The position numbers and the translations under genes were made by a program. A stretch of 18,052 nucleotides of DNA from Symbiodinium natans (taxonomy: Eukaryota > Sar > Dinophyceae > Suessiales > Symbiodiniaceae): contig CAJNDS010002383.1 in assembly GCA_905221605.1 (NCBI GenBank), forward strand, positions 438,091 through 456,142. The letters are read 5' to 3'. The notes beneath the pieces are model-generated. The model was not told the origin of the DNA, did no database searches, and saw only the letters and a program-made list of their open reading frames with translations. Position 1 is the stretch's first letter, and each line of letters starts with the position of its first letter. Below, piece by piece: positions 1-11,330 of this stretch.

Positions 1-1608
1 GTCAGGGAGGTTGATACGGCGTCGATGTATTCAAAAGCTTGCAGGGTGTATGCTAGGTCCAAGGCCCATTCAGGCCCTTGGCAGTGGCCGCTGACAAGAC
101 AATTCAACAAGTCGGGGGAGTCCTGCCGCGAGTGTCGATGCGGGGAGGGTAATGACAGGCAAGACGGCAAAGCAGTGTCGAAGAACGAGGAAACTTGATG
201 GATTTGATGCAGCAAAGATGCTTGTACAACAAGCGAAGCTGGTGTCCGTTTGCGTGCGTTGTTTGCGAGGAAAAGGTCAAATTCAATCGCGTAGGACTTC
301 AGCATTCCAAAGCCCCTTTGTTATGAGAATCTAGGCCGCTAGGCTATGCCACGAGCCGACATTCCAGCAAAGTCCTTCCCATGAAGTCCCAAATCCGAAA
401 ACCCAAGCTCCTGGTGAATTCGATGTGCGACCACAGCGTAGCCCGAGATCAACAGGATCTGGGACTGTTTCAAGAACCATCCCCACGCACCTGTTGGCCT
501 ACACCTGTTGGGCAAAATTGGTCGGTAGCACCATCTTGTTCCTTAGGAGAGACCGTGCATAGTGATGGCGTCGTTAAAAAGGGAAGAGGACCTGCGCAAT
601 ATGGCTGCGGCAAGGTGCTGAATCTAGGCTGCCGCGTAAAATTAAGATCAGGACTCTTGATAAACTGCTATGTTTGTTATGAGAGCTGGCTCCTGGTTGG
701 AGAAATGCAGGCTCTCAATGTACTGCAGGCGAAGCATACCTGTTAGGGCGAAGACACGCCCGAGAGCCTGGACCCTCAAATGATCAATGAATTCATCGTT
801 AGGCCTTTAGGTCCCAGAAGCCGGAGTTGACGCAAAGAACCTGAGAACAGTGCGACTCGTCAGAGACTGGGGGGCTTGGAGAGCTCTGCTGCTGAGACGA
901 CTCGTGTTACAATAGGGGTTGCCCATTTACAAGAAGTGGACGCGCTAAACCCCTTAGGAAGCCTCATTCCTCCGACTGCGTAGCGCCAGTGTGCGCTGGG
1001 GAGAGTGGGGGACGGGCTGTTGAGAGAAGCGCACACGAGTTTCCAAACTTCGACTGTTCCACTACCCCAGGAAGGCTATGCTAAGCAACCTGGCACATCT
1101 ACAAGACTTTCAGTAGACGTTGCGTGTCTACAGGTTTATCGGCAAGTTTATGGGGGTTTGTTGAGCACTATTCGCAAAAAAGGCGCGTGGACTCCAGGCT
1201 CCAATTCACTCCAAGACTCCCATGGGCCTTCAAAGCCAAAGACATCGCTGGAAAGTTCCCCCTAGGCCTTGACGCCTTCGTTGAAGTTGGGTTTCCGCAG
1301 CCGGGCTCCAGGACTGCGCGAATCACAATTTTGAGGCACCGCGCCCCCCAAGTGACTTTTTTTACGCGCTCTCTAGGCCCTCGCCATGGCGCTCCAAAGC
1401 GAGGCGCGGTTTCCCTTTGTTCGGAGGAGGGGAGATCAACATGGGGAGGTTTACGGAAAGTAAGGGGCCCCTGAGATGGACGCCCCAAAAGGGTTTTTCT
1501 TGTGATTAGGAACCCCAACAAGGGTACCCCCCAAATTTTGGAAGCCCCCCCTTAAATGTTTCCACAGGGCTCCGGGGTAAGGCTTGGGCTGACACATGTC
1601 TGGGATGA
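1..1608. other. No supportable gene (window start)
   Basis: Several short ORFs exist on both strands, the longest about 120 codons, but none shows a recognisable domain, signal peptide or repeat. The stretch around 1320-1560 has many short G or C runs, a composition also seen near 13800-13870 inside a chlI intron, so it looks like non-coding repeat-derived DNA. Scattered exons of another intron-rich gene cannot be excluded, because chlI shows exons here can be as short as 21 nt. Confidence 0.4.
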
Positions 1609-1737
1609 GGGTTTAGGGTTTAGGGTTTAGGGTTTAGGGTTTAGGGTTTAGGGTTTAGGGTTTAGGGTTTAGGGTTTAGGGTTTAGGGTTTAGGGTTTAG
1701 GGTTTAGGGTTTAGGGTTTAGGGTTTAGGGTTTAGGG
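1609..1737. repeat. Interstitial TTTAGGG telomere-type array (about 18 units)
   Basis: This is an essentially perfect tandem array of the 7-mer TTTAGGG, in G-rich orientation on the + strand. It lies outside both recognised genes. TTTAGGG is the telomere repeat of dinoflagellates, chromerids and plants. Unique sequence flanks it on both sides, so it is interstitial and not a chromosome end. Confidence 0.97.
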
Positions 1738-2569
1738 TAGGTGTCAGATCTATGCCCCTCGTTTACCCGGGATAGTCCCCCAAAATCCTGAAGATCCTTG
1801 CAGGGCTCGGGAGTGCTTGGCAACGAAATCGGGTTACTCGCAACAAGCACCGCTTCGAGGCAAAGCTAAAATTATATCAAGCGAACTGCGGAACGGAAAT
1901 GAACGAATGAATGCATGTATGCACGATGTACGCGAAGGTATGAGAGTTGCTGCTGTTAGTCTTGTATGTTTCAGTTCAAGCACCTATGTACAAATGCTTC
2001 ACGTGCCTCAGCTTCAACCCATGTCTTCTCATCGGTCAGGCTTTTGTCCTCGGTGCAGCGCAAAACGCACTGCCGGTCGCCAGGTGGGCGGCTAGGTAAA
2101 CTCTAGGTCCGGCTTTCATTCTTCGATTTCCCGGATTTGAGAACAGCAGCTAGGGACGCCTTCCGAGTTTGTTGCACCATGGTATTGCTTTGGGGCTGTG
2201 TTGCAAGACAGGACATCCGAAACCTGACTTGTTTGGTGCTGAAGAGTCAGGGCTGGGAGGTTTCGGCTTCGGCTTTGCGTACTGACCAATGCTGAGAATG
2301 TAAAAACAGCGCATCTGCATGTCCATGTCAGACTTGAAGGTTAGGATTCGACGAAGGGGATCAAGGTGCTTTTTGACCTTAAGGCCCCAGGCCCCAATGA
2401 CAAGACCTCAGAACTGCACAGGCTCACCTCACAGCCCCGGGCAGCAACGCATGAGATTCCAGAACGAGGCGCCCCGGGTGTATCAAGGACCTGAGGGTTT
2501 TCGGGCGATTGCGCCGGCTATGGACCCTGTGAGCTGCTGGGTGTCCGCGACCAGTATACTGCATTTTTT

Positions 2570-2600
<31 letters not shown>

Positions 2601-3088
2601 GGCTCTTAAGACAAATCGCAAGCGCATGAGAGTTTCAGAAGAAGTGTGTCTTTGTGCTCTCCCATCATCCCGCGGTGTCCTCTGATATTGCCGTCATCTT
2701 CTCATCTTGCGCTTGCTTTAACCTTCTCTCATCGAATACAAGCCTTCTCACGTAGCTTGTGAACTCTGGGCCAAGGCCTTTTTCATACGAAGCCTTCGAT
2801 GAAGCTCCCAAGGTGCTGCCAGCGCACCACTCGCCGCCTGCGGGCTTGGGCTTCTGGCCGGCGCGCGGAGGCGGGGGAGTGGTGGGATGCTTTCGGTGTA
2901 GCTCTTGTGGGTTTGATAAGAGGTGGCACCCACAAGTTTCCACTGAACTCCTGGAACTCTCCCAGCAGGCAAGGACGCCGAAGCGCACAGAAGAGGCTGG
3001 ATGTGTTGCTGTCTGACCATCATAGCGGGCTTTACCATGCTGCCTTATATATTATAAATTGTAGGCTATATATATTTTTTAGCGAATC
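1738..3088. other. Intergenic stretch, no supportable gene
   Basis: I see no convincing coding region. It holds a T16-G23 homopolymer junction at 2564-2602 and an A/T-rich patch near 3045-3080. Overlapping short ORFs at 2665-3110 on both strands are mutually exclusive and have no recognisable features. The A/T-rich patch could be promoter-proximal to the gene at 3230, but no defined element is visible. Confidence 0.4.
2564..2602. repeat. Homopolymer junction T16-G23
   Basis: A run of 16 T is followed directly by a run of 23 G. The two runs alone create the glycine-rich tail of a short spurious ORF. The exact lengths may be affected by sequencing or assembly. Confidence 0.9.
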
Positions 3089-3229
3089 CCTGTGCCAGTT
3101 TTTTGGCTGAGTGCGCGAGTTGGCGATTGAATGAGATTGACAACTCAAACATGATATCCACTTTGGATCAAGCCTTGACTGCATCCGGCATCCTTGGCAA
3201 TCGCTCGCCCAGTGATATCAGTGCCGCCC

Positions 3230-4420
3230 ATGACGGGACTTTGCCGCCCATGCAGTCTACGCCAGCTGTTCTTTTGGCTGGCGCTCGGTGCTTCTTTCAC
3301 CTTGATGGGTTGCGGGGAGGATGAGGGTGATGATGGCAGGGTGAATACAGGTGATAGTGTTACTTCTCAGGTCTCGTGCGCAGATGGTGACCCTGATGAG
3401 AATCTGTGTTGCGAGAAGAATGCCCAGCACATGGCATGGAATGACACTATCAGCATGTGGCTGGGCTGCTGCCAGTGGAATCATGACTCCAACCAATGCC
3501 AGGGCGGTGGAGCTTGTGTGAACTTCAACGCAGCTACCTTCGCAGAGACGTCCAGCCACGATTACAGCCAAGTCTGTGATTCTCACCGTTGGGTCTGCCA
3601 GGCCGAGACGGCCGCCGACGTTTGTGACCCGGCCTGGCGTGCTGCAGAGCAAGCTCTGACTGCTGCTATGACCTGGAGCGCTGCAATCGGCGACTTCGAA
3701 GTAGATGCTGCCGCGAAAGCCGCATTCTGCCCTGAGCTTCAGAAGTATGGCCAATGTCTAAAAGATGCTCAGTGCTGTGTGAGTGGTGCACAGGAACAGT
3801 ATGATTGGATGCCTGGATCCACCTACATTGGGAAATTCAATGCGGCATTGACTCTCAGTAAATGGTGCACCGGCTCCGATGCCATTACGAACCCTTGCTC
3901 GGACATGTCCGTTTGCTCGACAGATGTAGCAGCAAATTGCGAAAGTGCTTATGCTACTGCACGGAGCGCATTTTCGTCGGATGCTGCCTCCCTTTGCCCC
4001 GAGTTTGAGAAGTACAGCCAGTGCTTGACAGATGCTGGGTGCTGCGGTGAGACATCACTCTTGTCGTATAAAATTGCCCTTGACCAGGTCTTCACAACGG
4101 TGACGGGTAGTCTTTGCACGGGCTCCAACGCCGTCACGAACCCGTGCAACCCTGACATGCGGGTTTGCTCAGTGAGTGCAGCAACAGACTGTGCAAATGC
4201 ATGGGCCGATGTCTCCCAGAGCAGTCCTACGGATGCTGCCGCAGCAGCTGCTGCTCTTTGCCCCGAGGCGGAGAAGTACAGCCAATGTTTAAAGGATGCT
4301 GCTTGCTGCGATGGTTCTGTGGCAGGTGCAGCATACAAACAGGCCCTTGATCTTGTCTTTGACACCGTGGGCAGTCAGTATTGCACCGGCTCCAATGCCA
4401 TTACGAACCAGTGCACTTGA
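3230..4420 (+). CDS. Secreted/anchored Cys-rich protein with three tandem modules (function unknown)
   Basis: An uninterrupted 396-codon frame starting at ATG 3230 and ending TGA at 4420. The frame opens further upstream, but 3230 is the first ATG and places a signal-like segment at the N-terminus: basic residues, then a hydrophobic stretch (about residues 13-26) ending in Leu-Met-Gly-Cys, then an acidic linker (29-38). Residues 50-121 form a Cys-rich lead domain with paired Cys (60/61, 80/81). Three tandem modules follow at about 122-223, 228-305 and 312-395. Each carries the order VC, C, CPE, QCL, CC, CTGS, (N/Q)PC-like, plus conserved KY(S/G)QCL(K/T)DA and CTGS(N/D)A(I/V)TN. The even Cys count suggests disulfides. 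Module 1 has an insertion before its CTGS. No membrane segment is seen after the leader. I do not recognise the family. The lack of introns contrasts sharply with chlI downstream and could reflect retroposition. Same strand as chlI, with no evident functional link. Confidence 0.75.
   Translation: MTGLCRPCSLRQLFFWLALGASFTLMGCGEDEGDDGRVNTGDSVTSQVSCADGDPDENLCCEKNAQHMAWNDTISMWLGCCQWNHDSNQCQGGGACVNFNAATFAETSSHDYSQVCDSHRWVCQAETAADVCDPAWRAAEQALTAAMTWSAAIGDFEVDAAAKAAFCPELQKYGQCLKDAQCCVSGAQEQYDWMPGSTYIGKFNAALTLSKWCTGSDAITNPCSDMSVCSTDVAANCESAYATARSAFSSDAASLCPEFEKYSQCLTDAGCCGETSLLSYKIALDQVFTTVTGSLCTGSNAVTNPCNPDMRVCSVSAATDCANAWADVSQSSPTDAAAAAAALCPEAEKYSQCLKDAACCDGSVAGAAYKQALDLVFDTVGSQYCTGSNAITNQCT
3593..4414 (+). 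repeat. Three tandem Cys-rich modules inside the 3230-4420 gene
   Basis: Modules encoded at 3593-3898, 3911-4144 and 4163-4414. They share eight-Cys spacing and the motifs CPE-x3-KY-x-QCL and CTGS-x-A-x-TN. Modules 2 and 3 are the closest pair; module 1 is longer. This indicates internal gene duplication with clear divergence at the DNA level. Confidence 0.85.
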
Positions 4421-4441
4421 GCCGCAGTGCACTTGAGCCGC
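4410..4441 (+). repeat. Perfect 16-bp tandem duplication spanning the stop codon
   Basis: The 16-mer AGTGCACTTGAGCCGC is present twice head to tail (4410-4425, 4426-4441). The TGA stop of the Cys-rich gene lies in the first copy at 4418-4420, so the duplication does not change the protein end. Confidence 0.9.
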
Positions 4442-4798
4442 GATTCTGTTGAGGTTCATAGCGGTTTATATGAAGCCTTGATATTTGTAGTTCGGTGCTC
4501 CCACTGGGGCCGCGGAAGCTCGCAGAAGCGCTCCCTTGGCGCGTTTTTGCCAGCTTGGATGAAGCGACGGCAGCGACGCGTTCTTCTGCTGTTCACAGGG
4601 GAGGGAGGGTGGCAGAGATAGCATCCTTTCACAGACGTCACGAGTTCCGGTTTTGGTGCTGGGAATGCACTCGTAGATTGCTTAAGGTAAGAGAAGACCA
4701 TAAGGCAGCAGAGGCGTAAAGCCCAGGAGGTGAATCAAGATCGCCTTCAGAGCTGCCATGTCCACCTGGGCCCCTGAACCCCCGATGTCCTGCCCATG

Positions 4799-4832
4799 TT
4801 TAGGGTTTAGGGTTTAGGGTTCAGGGTTTAGG
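4799..4832. repeat. Short imperfect TTTAGGG array
   Basis: About five units in G-rich orientation, one altered to TTCAGGG. Degenerate units in the opposite orientation occur nearby at 4965-4989. Confidence 0.9.
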
Positions 4833-5359
4833 ATGTCGCCCCCTATAAGGAGTTCCCGAAGCTGCAGCGACGCGGCCACCCTTCAACGCGGGGCTTGGCG
4901 TGTGACCGGTGACGGTCACCGTCCCTCTTGCATTGTGGTGCTCGGTCCGAAGACTATTTGTCGAAAACCCTAAATTCTTAACCCTAAACGAAGGCAACCG
5001 CGCCGTACCCGTGCCGCCGAGCGGCGCCCCGCCTTCCGACATCGCCGGCCGCTGGCACGGAATCTTTGCGGAAACGATTGGGCCCCGAATCCTGCGGAGG
5101 GTCCGCGGAAGCTCTGCGTGGTGCCCCGTCTGAATTTGCCAACATATCCTGCGCGGAAACTCGCGGACACTCCGCGGAAGGGTCTTGAATTATTTGTATA
5201 TATTATAGGGAAAACACCATAGCTCATTTTCGGCCAGTGACATCTACATCATTTTAGGCCATTGTCATCCAGTTTGATTAGCCATGTGGTGGCCAAGATG
5301 GCGTTGAATCAAGGTCACTGTTCATCGAATCGTGGCTCAGGCTCAGTGGAGACTAGTCT

Positions 5360-5381
5360 TTCATGGGTGATGTCCCATGAA
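5360..5381. other. Perfect 8-bp inverted repeat with 6-nt loop
   Basis: TTCATGGG and CCCATGAA are separated by TGATGT and could form a hairpin. No downstream T run or known element supports a specific role. Confidence 0.5.
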
Positions 5382-5550
5382 GATGATGTCCGTGGGTAAT
5401 ATTCCCGTGTGTCATCAGGCAGCGGGCCACAGACCGTGGACTCCGCGGCAATGGGCAAGTGCGCTAGCAAAGACCTTTGAAGCTTAACGAGCTACGTCAG
5501 GACCATTTGAATTGCAGCTGCGGGATTTGTAACGCTGCCCTGAAGCTGAA

Positions 5551-5590
5551 GGATGATTTGTAAAGCTTCAGGATGATTTGTAAAGCAGCA
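5551..5590. repeat. 20-bp tandem repeat, 18/20 identical
   Basis: Two adjacent copies beginning GGATGATTTGTAAAGC and differing at two positions near the 3' end. Non-coding in both recognised genes. Confidence 0.85.
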
Positions 5591-5854
5591 AGCTGCCAGC
5601 CCTGACGTTGACCATCTGAGAGCATCTCGCGTTGAAACGAGAAAAAGGCACGGCGCATGTGACTTGGCTCTCCAAACCGTTTCATTCTGCAAGAGTACCA
5701 CAGGCAGTGACCTTTGAAGTTCAGTGTGTCAATTGACACTCACATGAAACTGACAACTCCAAGACAACATTCGAAGCGAGATGTTCTACTTTAGGAGGTG
5801 CAGGAGGTGCAAGTGGCTTCGATTATATTTTCAAGTGTACGTAGCTGTGCAAGG

Positions 5855-5988
5855 ATGAACGTCGCTGTCAAAAACTACAGTTCCCGAAGTGCCAAGCCTC
5901 CACACCTCAAGGGCTTTAGGTGTCGGGGCACCAGGATCCAGTGCTGCGCCGTGGCAGAGAAGGAAAAGACAAAGACCAAGAACGAGAG
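5855..5988 (+). CDS. chlI: chlI exon 1: putative transit peptide and start of mature protein
   Basis: The frame from ATG 5855 encodes a Ser/Arg/Lys-rich segment with no acidic residue for about 35 codons, then a charged stretch ending KTKNE-R. The last Arg codon is split AG|G; donor GC at 5989. Splicing to exon 2 gives NERPVFPF, the usual start of the ChlI core. The frame is open back to 5795, so the exon could begin at an acceptor there; AAG|G directly before the ATG is another possible cis- or trans-splice acceptor. No strong hydrophobic signal peptide is seen, which a dinoflagellate plastid protein normally has. Confidence 0.6.
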
Positions 5989-8900
5989 GCGGGCCAATGC
6001 CTTCGATATCCCCTTGTCCAGCTTCTGGTGAAAGCAGCAGCTGTTGCCCTTACTCGAATCTGATCTACTTCCCTTTTGCAGGCAGGTCGAATCATAGGTC
6101 CCAACAGCCTTACAGCTTGGTCTCTAGACGCCGGGCCAGAAATACCCTTCTGCCTCTTCGTGAACAGCATCGCATCCGCCTTGGCTCTGTAGGAGGTTTT
6201 CGGAGAAACGCCCCAAACCGAAACCCGATGACTTACAGAGATAGCTACGGAGTGACTACGGGACTGCGCTTGAACTTAGATGCCTTTGCCCTCAGGCACC
6301 TTGAGAACCCGCAATGACTAGGCCGGTCTTCCCATTCTCGGCCATCGTTGGACAGGCTGCCTTGTGCCCAGCCACCTTGAAAGGTTTTGCTAGTTGGGCT
6401 GGCGGTTTCTGAGGCAGGTTGCCGAACACAGAACAGTACTCACCTCATTTTTGCGCCTGTGCTTTGTCACTCCACGTGATTTCTTTTAGTACACTGGACA
6501 CGCAAGCCACACCACGCCACGTGATTTGCGATGTCCTGTTTCAATAACATATGTAAAAATCCATACCCTCCCTGCAACCGTCTGATTTGCATTTTGTTCA
6601 ATCCAAGACCCTGTACAGTGTGGGATGTTTCGTTCGCTCCAACAAACCCTGTACCACTTCAATTGATATGCGATGCGTACTACGACTGACATGTACTAGC
6701 ATTATAAAGTTGACTTTCCAGCAACCCAAGGCATCCTAAGCATTTTGAACTTGTAAAACGACAATTCTTCGCTCAGACGTCCACGAGGCGGAGACACGAG
6801 AAGCACGCTACCACATCGAAGCAGACCCATCCAGATGTTCTTGAAGTCCAATCCGCCCCATGAAAACAGGCTAATCGTGGCTCACAAGCGGAGAATGTGC
6901 TTTCCCCTCAACACCACAGCTTGCGCCGCAACGCAGCGAAATGCGCCCCGCGTGCACACAAGCGCCTGCCGCGCTAGCCCGTCAAACAGAAGTCCTGTCA
7001 CACAACGGGTTTGCTCGTGTGATATCGAGGCAACACACCACCTCGCCACACCCAAGAGCCCCCCTAAACCCTAAACCCTAAACCCTAAACCCTAAACCCT
7101 AAACCCTAAACCCTAAACCCTAAACCCTAAACCCTAAACCCTAAACCCTAAATCTTCGCCAAGGAGATGAAGCTGTCTCTGATCCTCAACGTCATCGACC
7201 CAAAGGCTGGAAGCGCTTTGCCTTTGGAGATTCCCTGTTGGCCAACCAAACTGGGCTCACGTGGTCTGTTACCCATTCCATTCCCGTACTGCGGGCCCCC
7301 AATAAGGGATTGTGCCCAAAAAGAGCGACACAGATGTGAAATGCCTAAGCAAGCTCTTGGTAGAAGAGGGCTTTGGTTATGCTCAGATGCCAGTTGAAAA
7401 GCGTCTTGGATGCCGCACAATGGTCCAATGGCCTTAAACGGTTTGAAGAAGCAATACACGAAGAGGGTATTACTGAGAGGTGGTGCGTGGGTAGGTCGGG
7501 GTGCCTGTTCTGTGAAAGTACAGCGGCAGAGCACGCACAGAGCATGCACAGTAACGTTTAGTTGTGTTTTGCAGATTGGCGGGGTGATGATCATGGGAGA
7601 TCGCGGAACTGGAAAGACGACTACCATTCGAGGCCGACTGCTTCATTTCTGATTCTGTTTTTCGGGAAAGGGCAAACCGGAACCCCATGAAGCTTTCCCG
7701 ATTCTGGTGATGCTCCACCTTTGCGACCGTCGGGACATCTCATCTTTGTACTCCCCAAACTCTAAACTTGTCGGATCTTTGTGACTTGTCTGCACATTCT
7801 TCAAGGTGTGAAGTCGCGATAGTTGAGGGCCGCAGGTATATGGGTTTGGGTTTTCGGAGCGCATCCACACGCCATCATGGTCATGTTGATGGTTCCTCTC
7901 GTAAATGCCATCCAGGACCTGAATCTGGGATCACTTGAAGCTATTCATTCCATTGGGGGGGTTGAGTCACGTGCTAGTGCCTGCGGGAAAATGAACATTG
8001 GGCTCTGGGGGCTTAGCGACCTCTGGATTGGACATGCACAACTGGGCTTTTAGAATTCAATCTTTCCGCGCTTTCCGAATGAATGTGGGGTTGATTGGGT
8101 AACGATTTTGGGGATGGGATCCGTTGTTCGTAGGGAGTGGAAGGGGGGGGAGAGAGCGGGAAGCCGTCTCAGGACTTAGTCGCTGTGAGTCCAGAAGCGG
8201 TTTGGGAAATTTGGAGACATGTTAGTACCTTACCTCGAAGAGACCTCTAAGCCCCGAGCTACGAAAGCGCTCTCCTGCCCAGCGCTCGTGGACCTGCTCC
8301 CCGAGATTCCCTGCGTCGCGGATGACCCTTACAACTCCTCGCCAGAGGAGGAGCGGTCGTCAGAGTTCGTGTCAGTTGCTGTTTTTTTTTGGGTCCTTGA
8401 GTGTGACATCCGTACCAGGAATGGAGGCGTCCGGGGGTTGCGTGGAGGGATATCTCACAAGCCCGAAGCCCAAATCTCCCGAATCCAAGCAAGACTCTAA
8501 TCGAATGCAAATCCCAGAGCCCGCTCTCCTCCCCACGGCCCCCCCTGAACCAAACCATGGCACTAAAGCGGAAAGGAAGAGGTGATGAGCCAAGAGGTCC
8601 GTGATCGCAAGGCGGCCCTGGGCAGTTTTTGCTGCTTAGTTAACTCGTGTACCTCAGGATTGTTTCAGCATGTGCTACATGAATGGTGGCTGTTCTTGCC
8701 GTTTTGGGTTCAAAAAGTGTCGGCTAAAAATGCTGGACGTGGGGAATGAGCCAAGGGATGTGAGCTCTCATCAAGTCATACATCCACTCAGTTTGGGACG
8801 GTTTGACATTCAGCGTGCGAATCTTGAAGAGTGCCAGTGCACCAGCCTCCCCCCGCTCCTTGCAATTGCCATCGCGACGAGGCTGGCGGAGAGGATCTTC

Positions 8901-11296
8901 CGCTAAATTACAAGAAGGTACCCATGCCGTGCGCTGAGCCAATTCCAGTGGTTGGTTGGTTGGTTGGTTGGCTGGTCGGAATGGTAGCACGGGTTGATTC
9001 TTACGGTGAGACGCCTTCCGCCTGTGGGAATCACCGGCGGACCTGGCGGGACCTTGATGCCCGGTTCAGCCTCAACCCCCGCCTCAAGGCTCCGAGCGCC
9101 TCCGTTTTAAACCTTTCAGGCAGCCCTATTCACGTCCTTTAAGCATCTCATGGCGCGAGGAGGGGTCGAGCGCCTCGCCAGTCTCTAAAGTAAAGCTGGC
9201 TGCGAGGAGGGTGGCGAGTCAAAGGAGGTGCGGTTCTGGACCCCCTCCCCCCCCCCTCCCGACTGGGTCGTCGGATACATGAACAAATTGGGGGAACTCC
9301 AGTCGCTGACTGAAATCCATCCTCACAATGTGTCTATCGGACAGTTTCGCATCGCGCGGCTCGAAGGTGGCACTTGAACAGACGCGCTGTTCTCACCGCA
9401 TGTTCAAGAGGTCATCTACTGAGAGCTGTGTTAGAGAAAAAGAGAGAAAGATACCTCTGTGGTTGTTTTTGGGGTGCTGGCTTGACCTGCGAGCTGTGCA
9501 TGTGCGACCACATTCAGGAACAGTTTGAAGCCTGCACGAAGGATTCCAAAAACGGGGTATTCAGTATTACTTCGATGCCCCAAATCAACTCAACATCATC
9601 AGCTTGCGGTTTCGTGGTTTCTCAGGATTGACTTGCCCCTCGGTGCCACAGAAGACCGCGTCTGCGCCGTGCCAAGCGCAGTTGTGAGGTGGTCGGACAT
9701 TTCCAGGGCATGCACGTGGCATCGGCTGCAGAGGGCAGGCCTCGAGAGATACAACGTTGGGCTTGCAGGCCTTGAGCAATTGAGCAAGGTCGTAGGTTTA
9801 GGGTTTAGGGTTTAGGGTTTAGGGTTTAGGGTTTAGGGTTTAGGGTTTAGGGTTTAGGGTTTAGGGTTTAGGGTTTAGGGTTTAGGGTTTAGGGTTTAGG
9901 GTTTAGGGTTTAGGGTTTAGGGTTTAGGGTTTAGGCCCTAAGGCGTGACTTGACCTGAACCCAACCTCTGCAAGCGCACACCCTTAACTTCAATCCCGGG
10001 TCTCAACGAGTCGGGTCATTGTCGACCGATGGGGTTACCTGTTAAGGCTGCTAGCAGCCCGCACTTTGTGCATTCACGCTGAGGTGGAACCATTGACATC
10101 GAAAAGGCCTTGACTCAGGGCAAGAAGGTGGGCGATGTGGCGGGGCTACATTGAGGGAGGCACCAGCCCATTTCAAATTTGTTGTTGTAACTCAGGTCGT
10201 TCAGGACATGTCGCACGGTCTGTCGAACTGTTGAGCTTCCCGGGCGGGTTACACGGGCATCTTGAAGGCGAGGCTCCACGGGTGGGAGCCTGTCAGTCTC
10301 CCAAAAGCCATAGCTGTTAAAAGTTCTGCTAAAGTTGCCTTAAGCCGGCAACCCAATCAGGAACCATGAGTCCCACCTCTAAACCCTAAACCCTAAACCT
10401 TAAACCCTAAGCCCTAAACCCTAAACCCTAAACCCCTCAACACCGAAAGCCAGGCCTTCGAGCCCGGCTTGCTTGCCAAAGCCAACCGCGGCATCCTCTA
10501 CGTGGACGAGGCAGCCTTGTGAGCCATTATTGTTATTATTATTTTCATTTATATTTTATTGTTATGATTATTATCGTCACTATTATTATTATTATTGTTA
10601 TTTTCTTATCATTCTTATTATTGCTGTTATTGTTGTTATTGTTTTTATTGTTATTATTGCTATTATTGTTATTATTGTTATCATTGTTATTATTGTTGTT
10701 ATTGTTATTAGTGTCATTATTGTCATTATTGTTACTATTGTTATGATTGTTATGATTGTTATGATTGTTATGATTGTTATGATTGTTATGATTGTTATGA
10801 TTGTTATGATTGTTATGATTGTTATGATTGTTATGATTGTTATGATTGTTATGATTATTGTTATGTTATTTGTTATGATTGTTATGATTGTTATGATTGT
10901 TATGATTGTTATGATTGTTATGATTGTTATGATTGTTATGATTGTTATGATTGTTATGATTGTTATGATTGTTATGATTGTTATGATTGTTATGATTGTT
11001 ATGACTGTTATTATTGTTATTATTGTTATTATTGTTATTATTGTTATTATTGTTATTATTGTTATTATTGTTATTATTGTTATTATTGTTATTATTGTTA
11101 TTATTGTTATTATTGTTATTATTGTTATTATTGTTATTATTGTTATTATTGTTATGACTGTTATGATTGTTATGATTGTTATTATTGTTATTATTGTTAT
11201 TATTGTTAGTATTGTTATTATTGTTATGATTGTTATGATTGTTATGATTGTTATTATTGTTATTGTCATTGTCATTGTCATTGTCATTGTCATTGT

Positions 11297-11330
<34 letters not shown>

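Larger units (their letters stand above)
4442..5790. other. Intergenic stretch, no supportable gene
   Basis: No convincing ORF. It contains a short telomere-type array (4799-4832), degenerate CCCTAAA-like copies at about 4965-4989, recurring TCCGCGGAAG-like words at about 5095-5180, a perfect 8-bp inverted repeat (5360-5381) and a 20-bp tandem repeat (5551-5590). An upstream chlI exon carrying a secretory signal could lie here, but I could not identify one. Confidence 0.4.

Noticed and set aside
2665-3110. Overlapping ORFs just upstream of the Cys-rich gene
   Set aside because: They conflict with each other on both strands and none has recognisable content.
9796-9935. CRISPR array or chromosome end
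   Set aside because: Seven-base units without spacers are telomere-type repeats, and unique coding sequence flanks the array on both sides.
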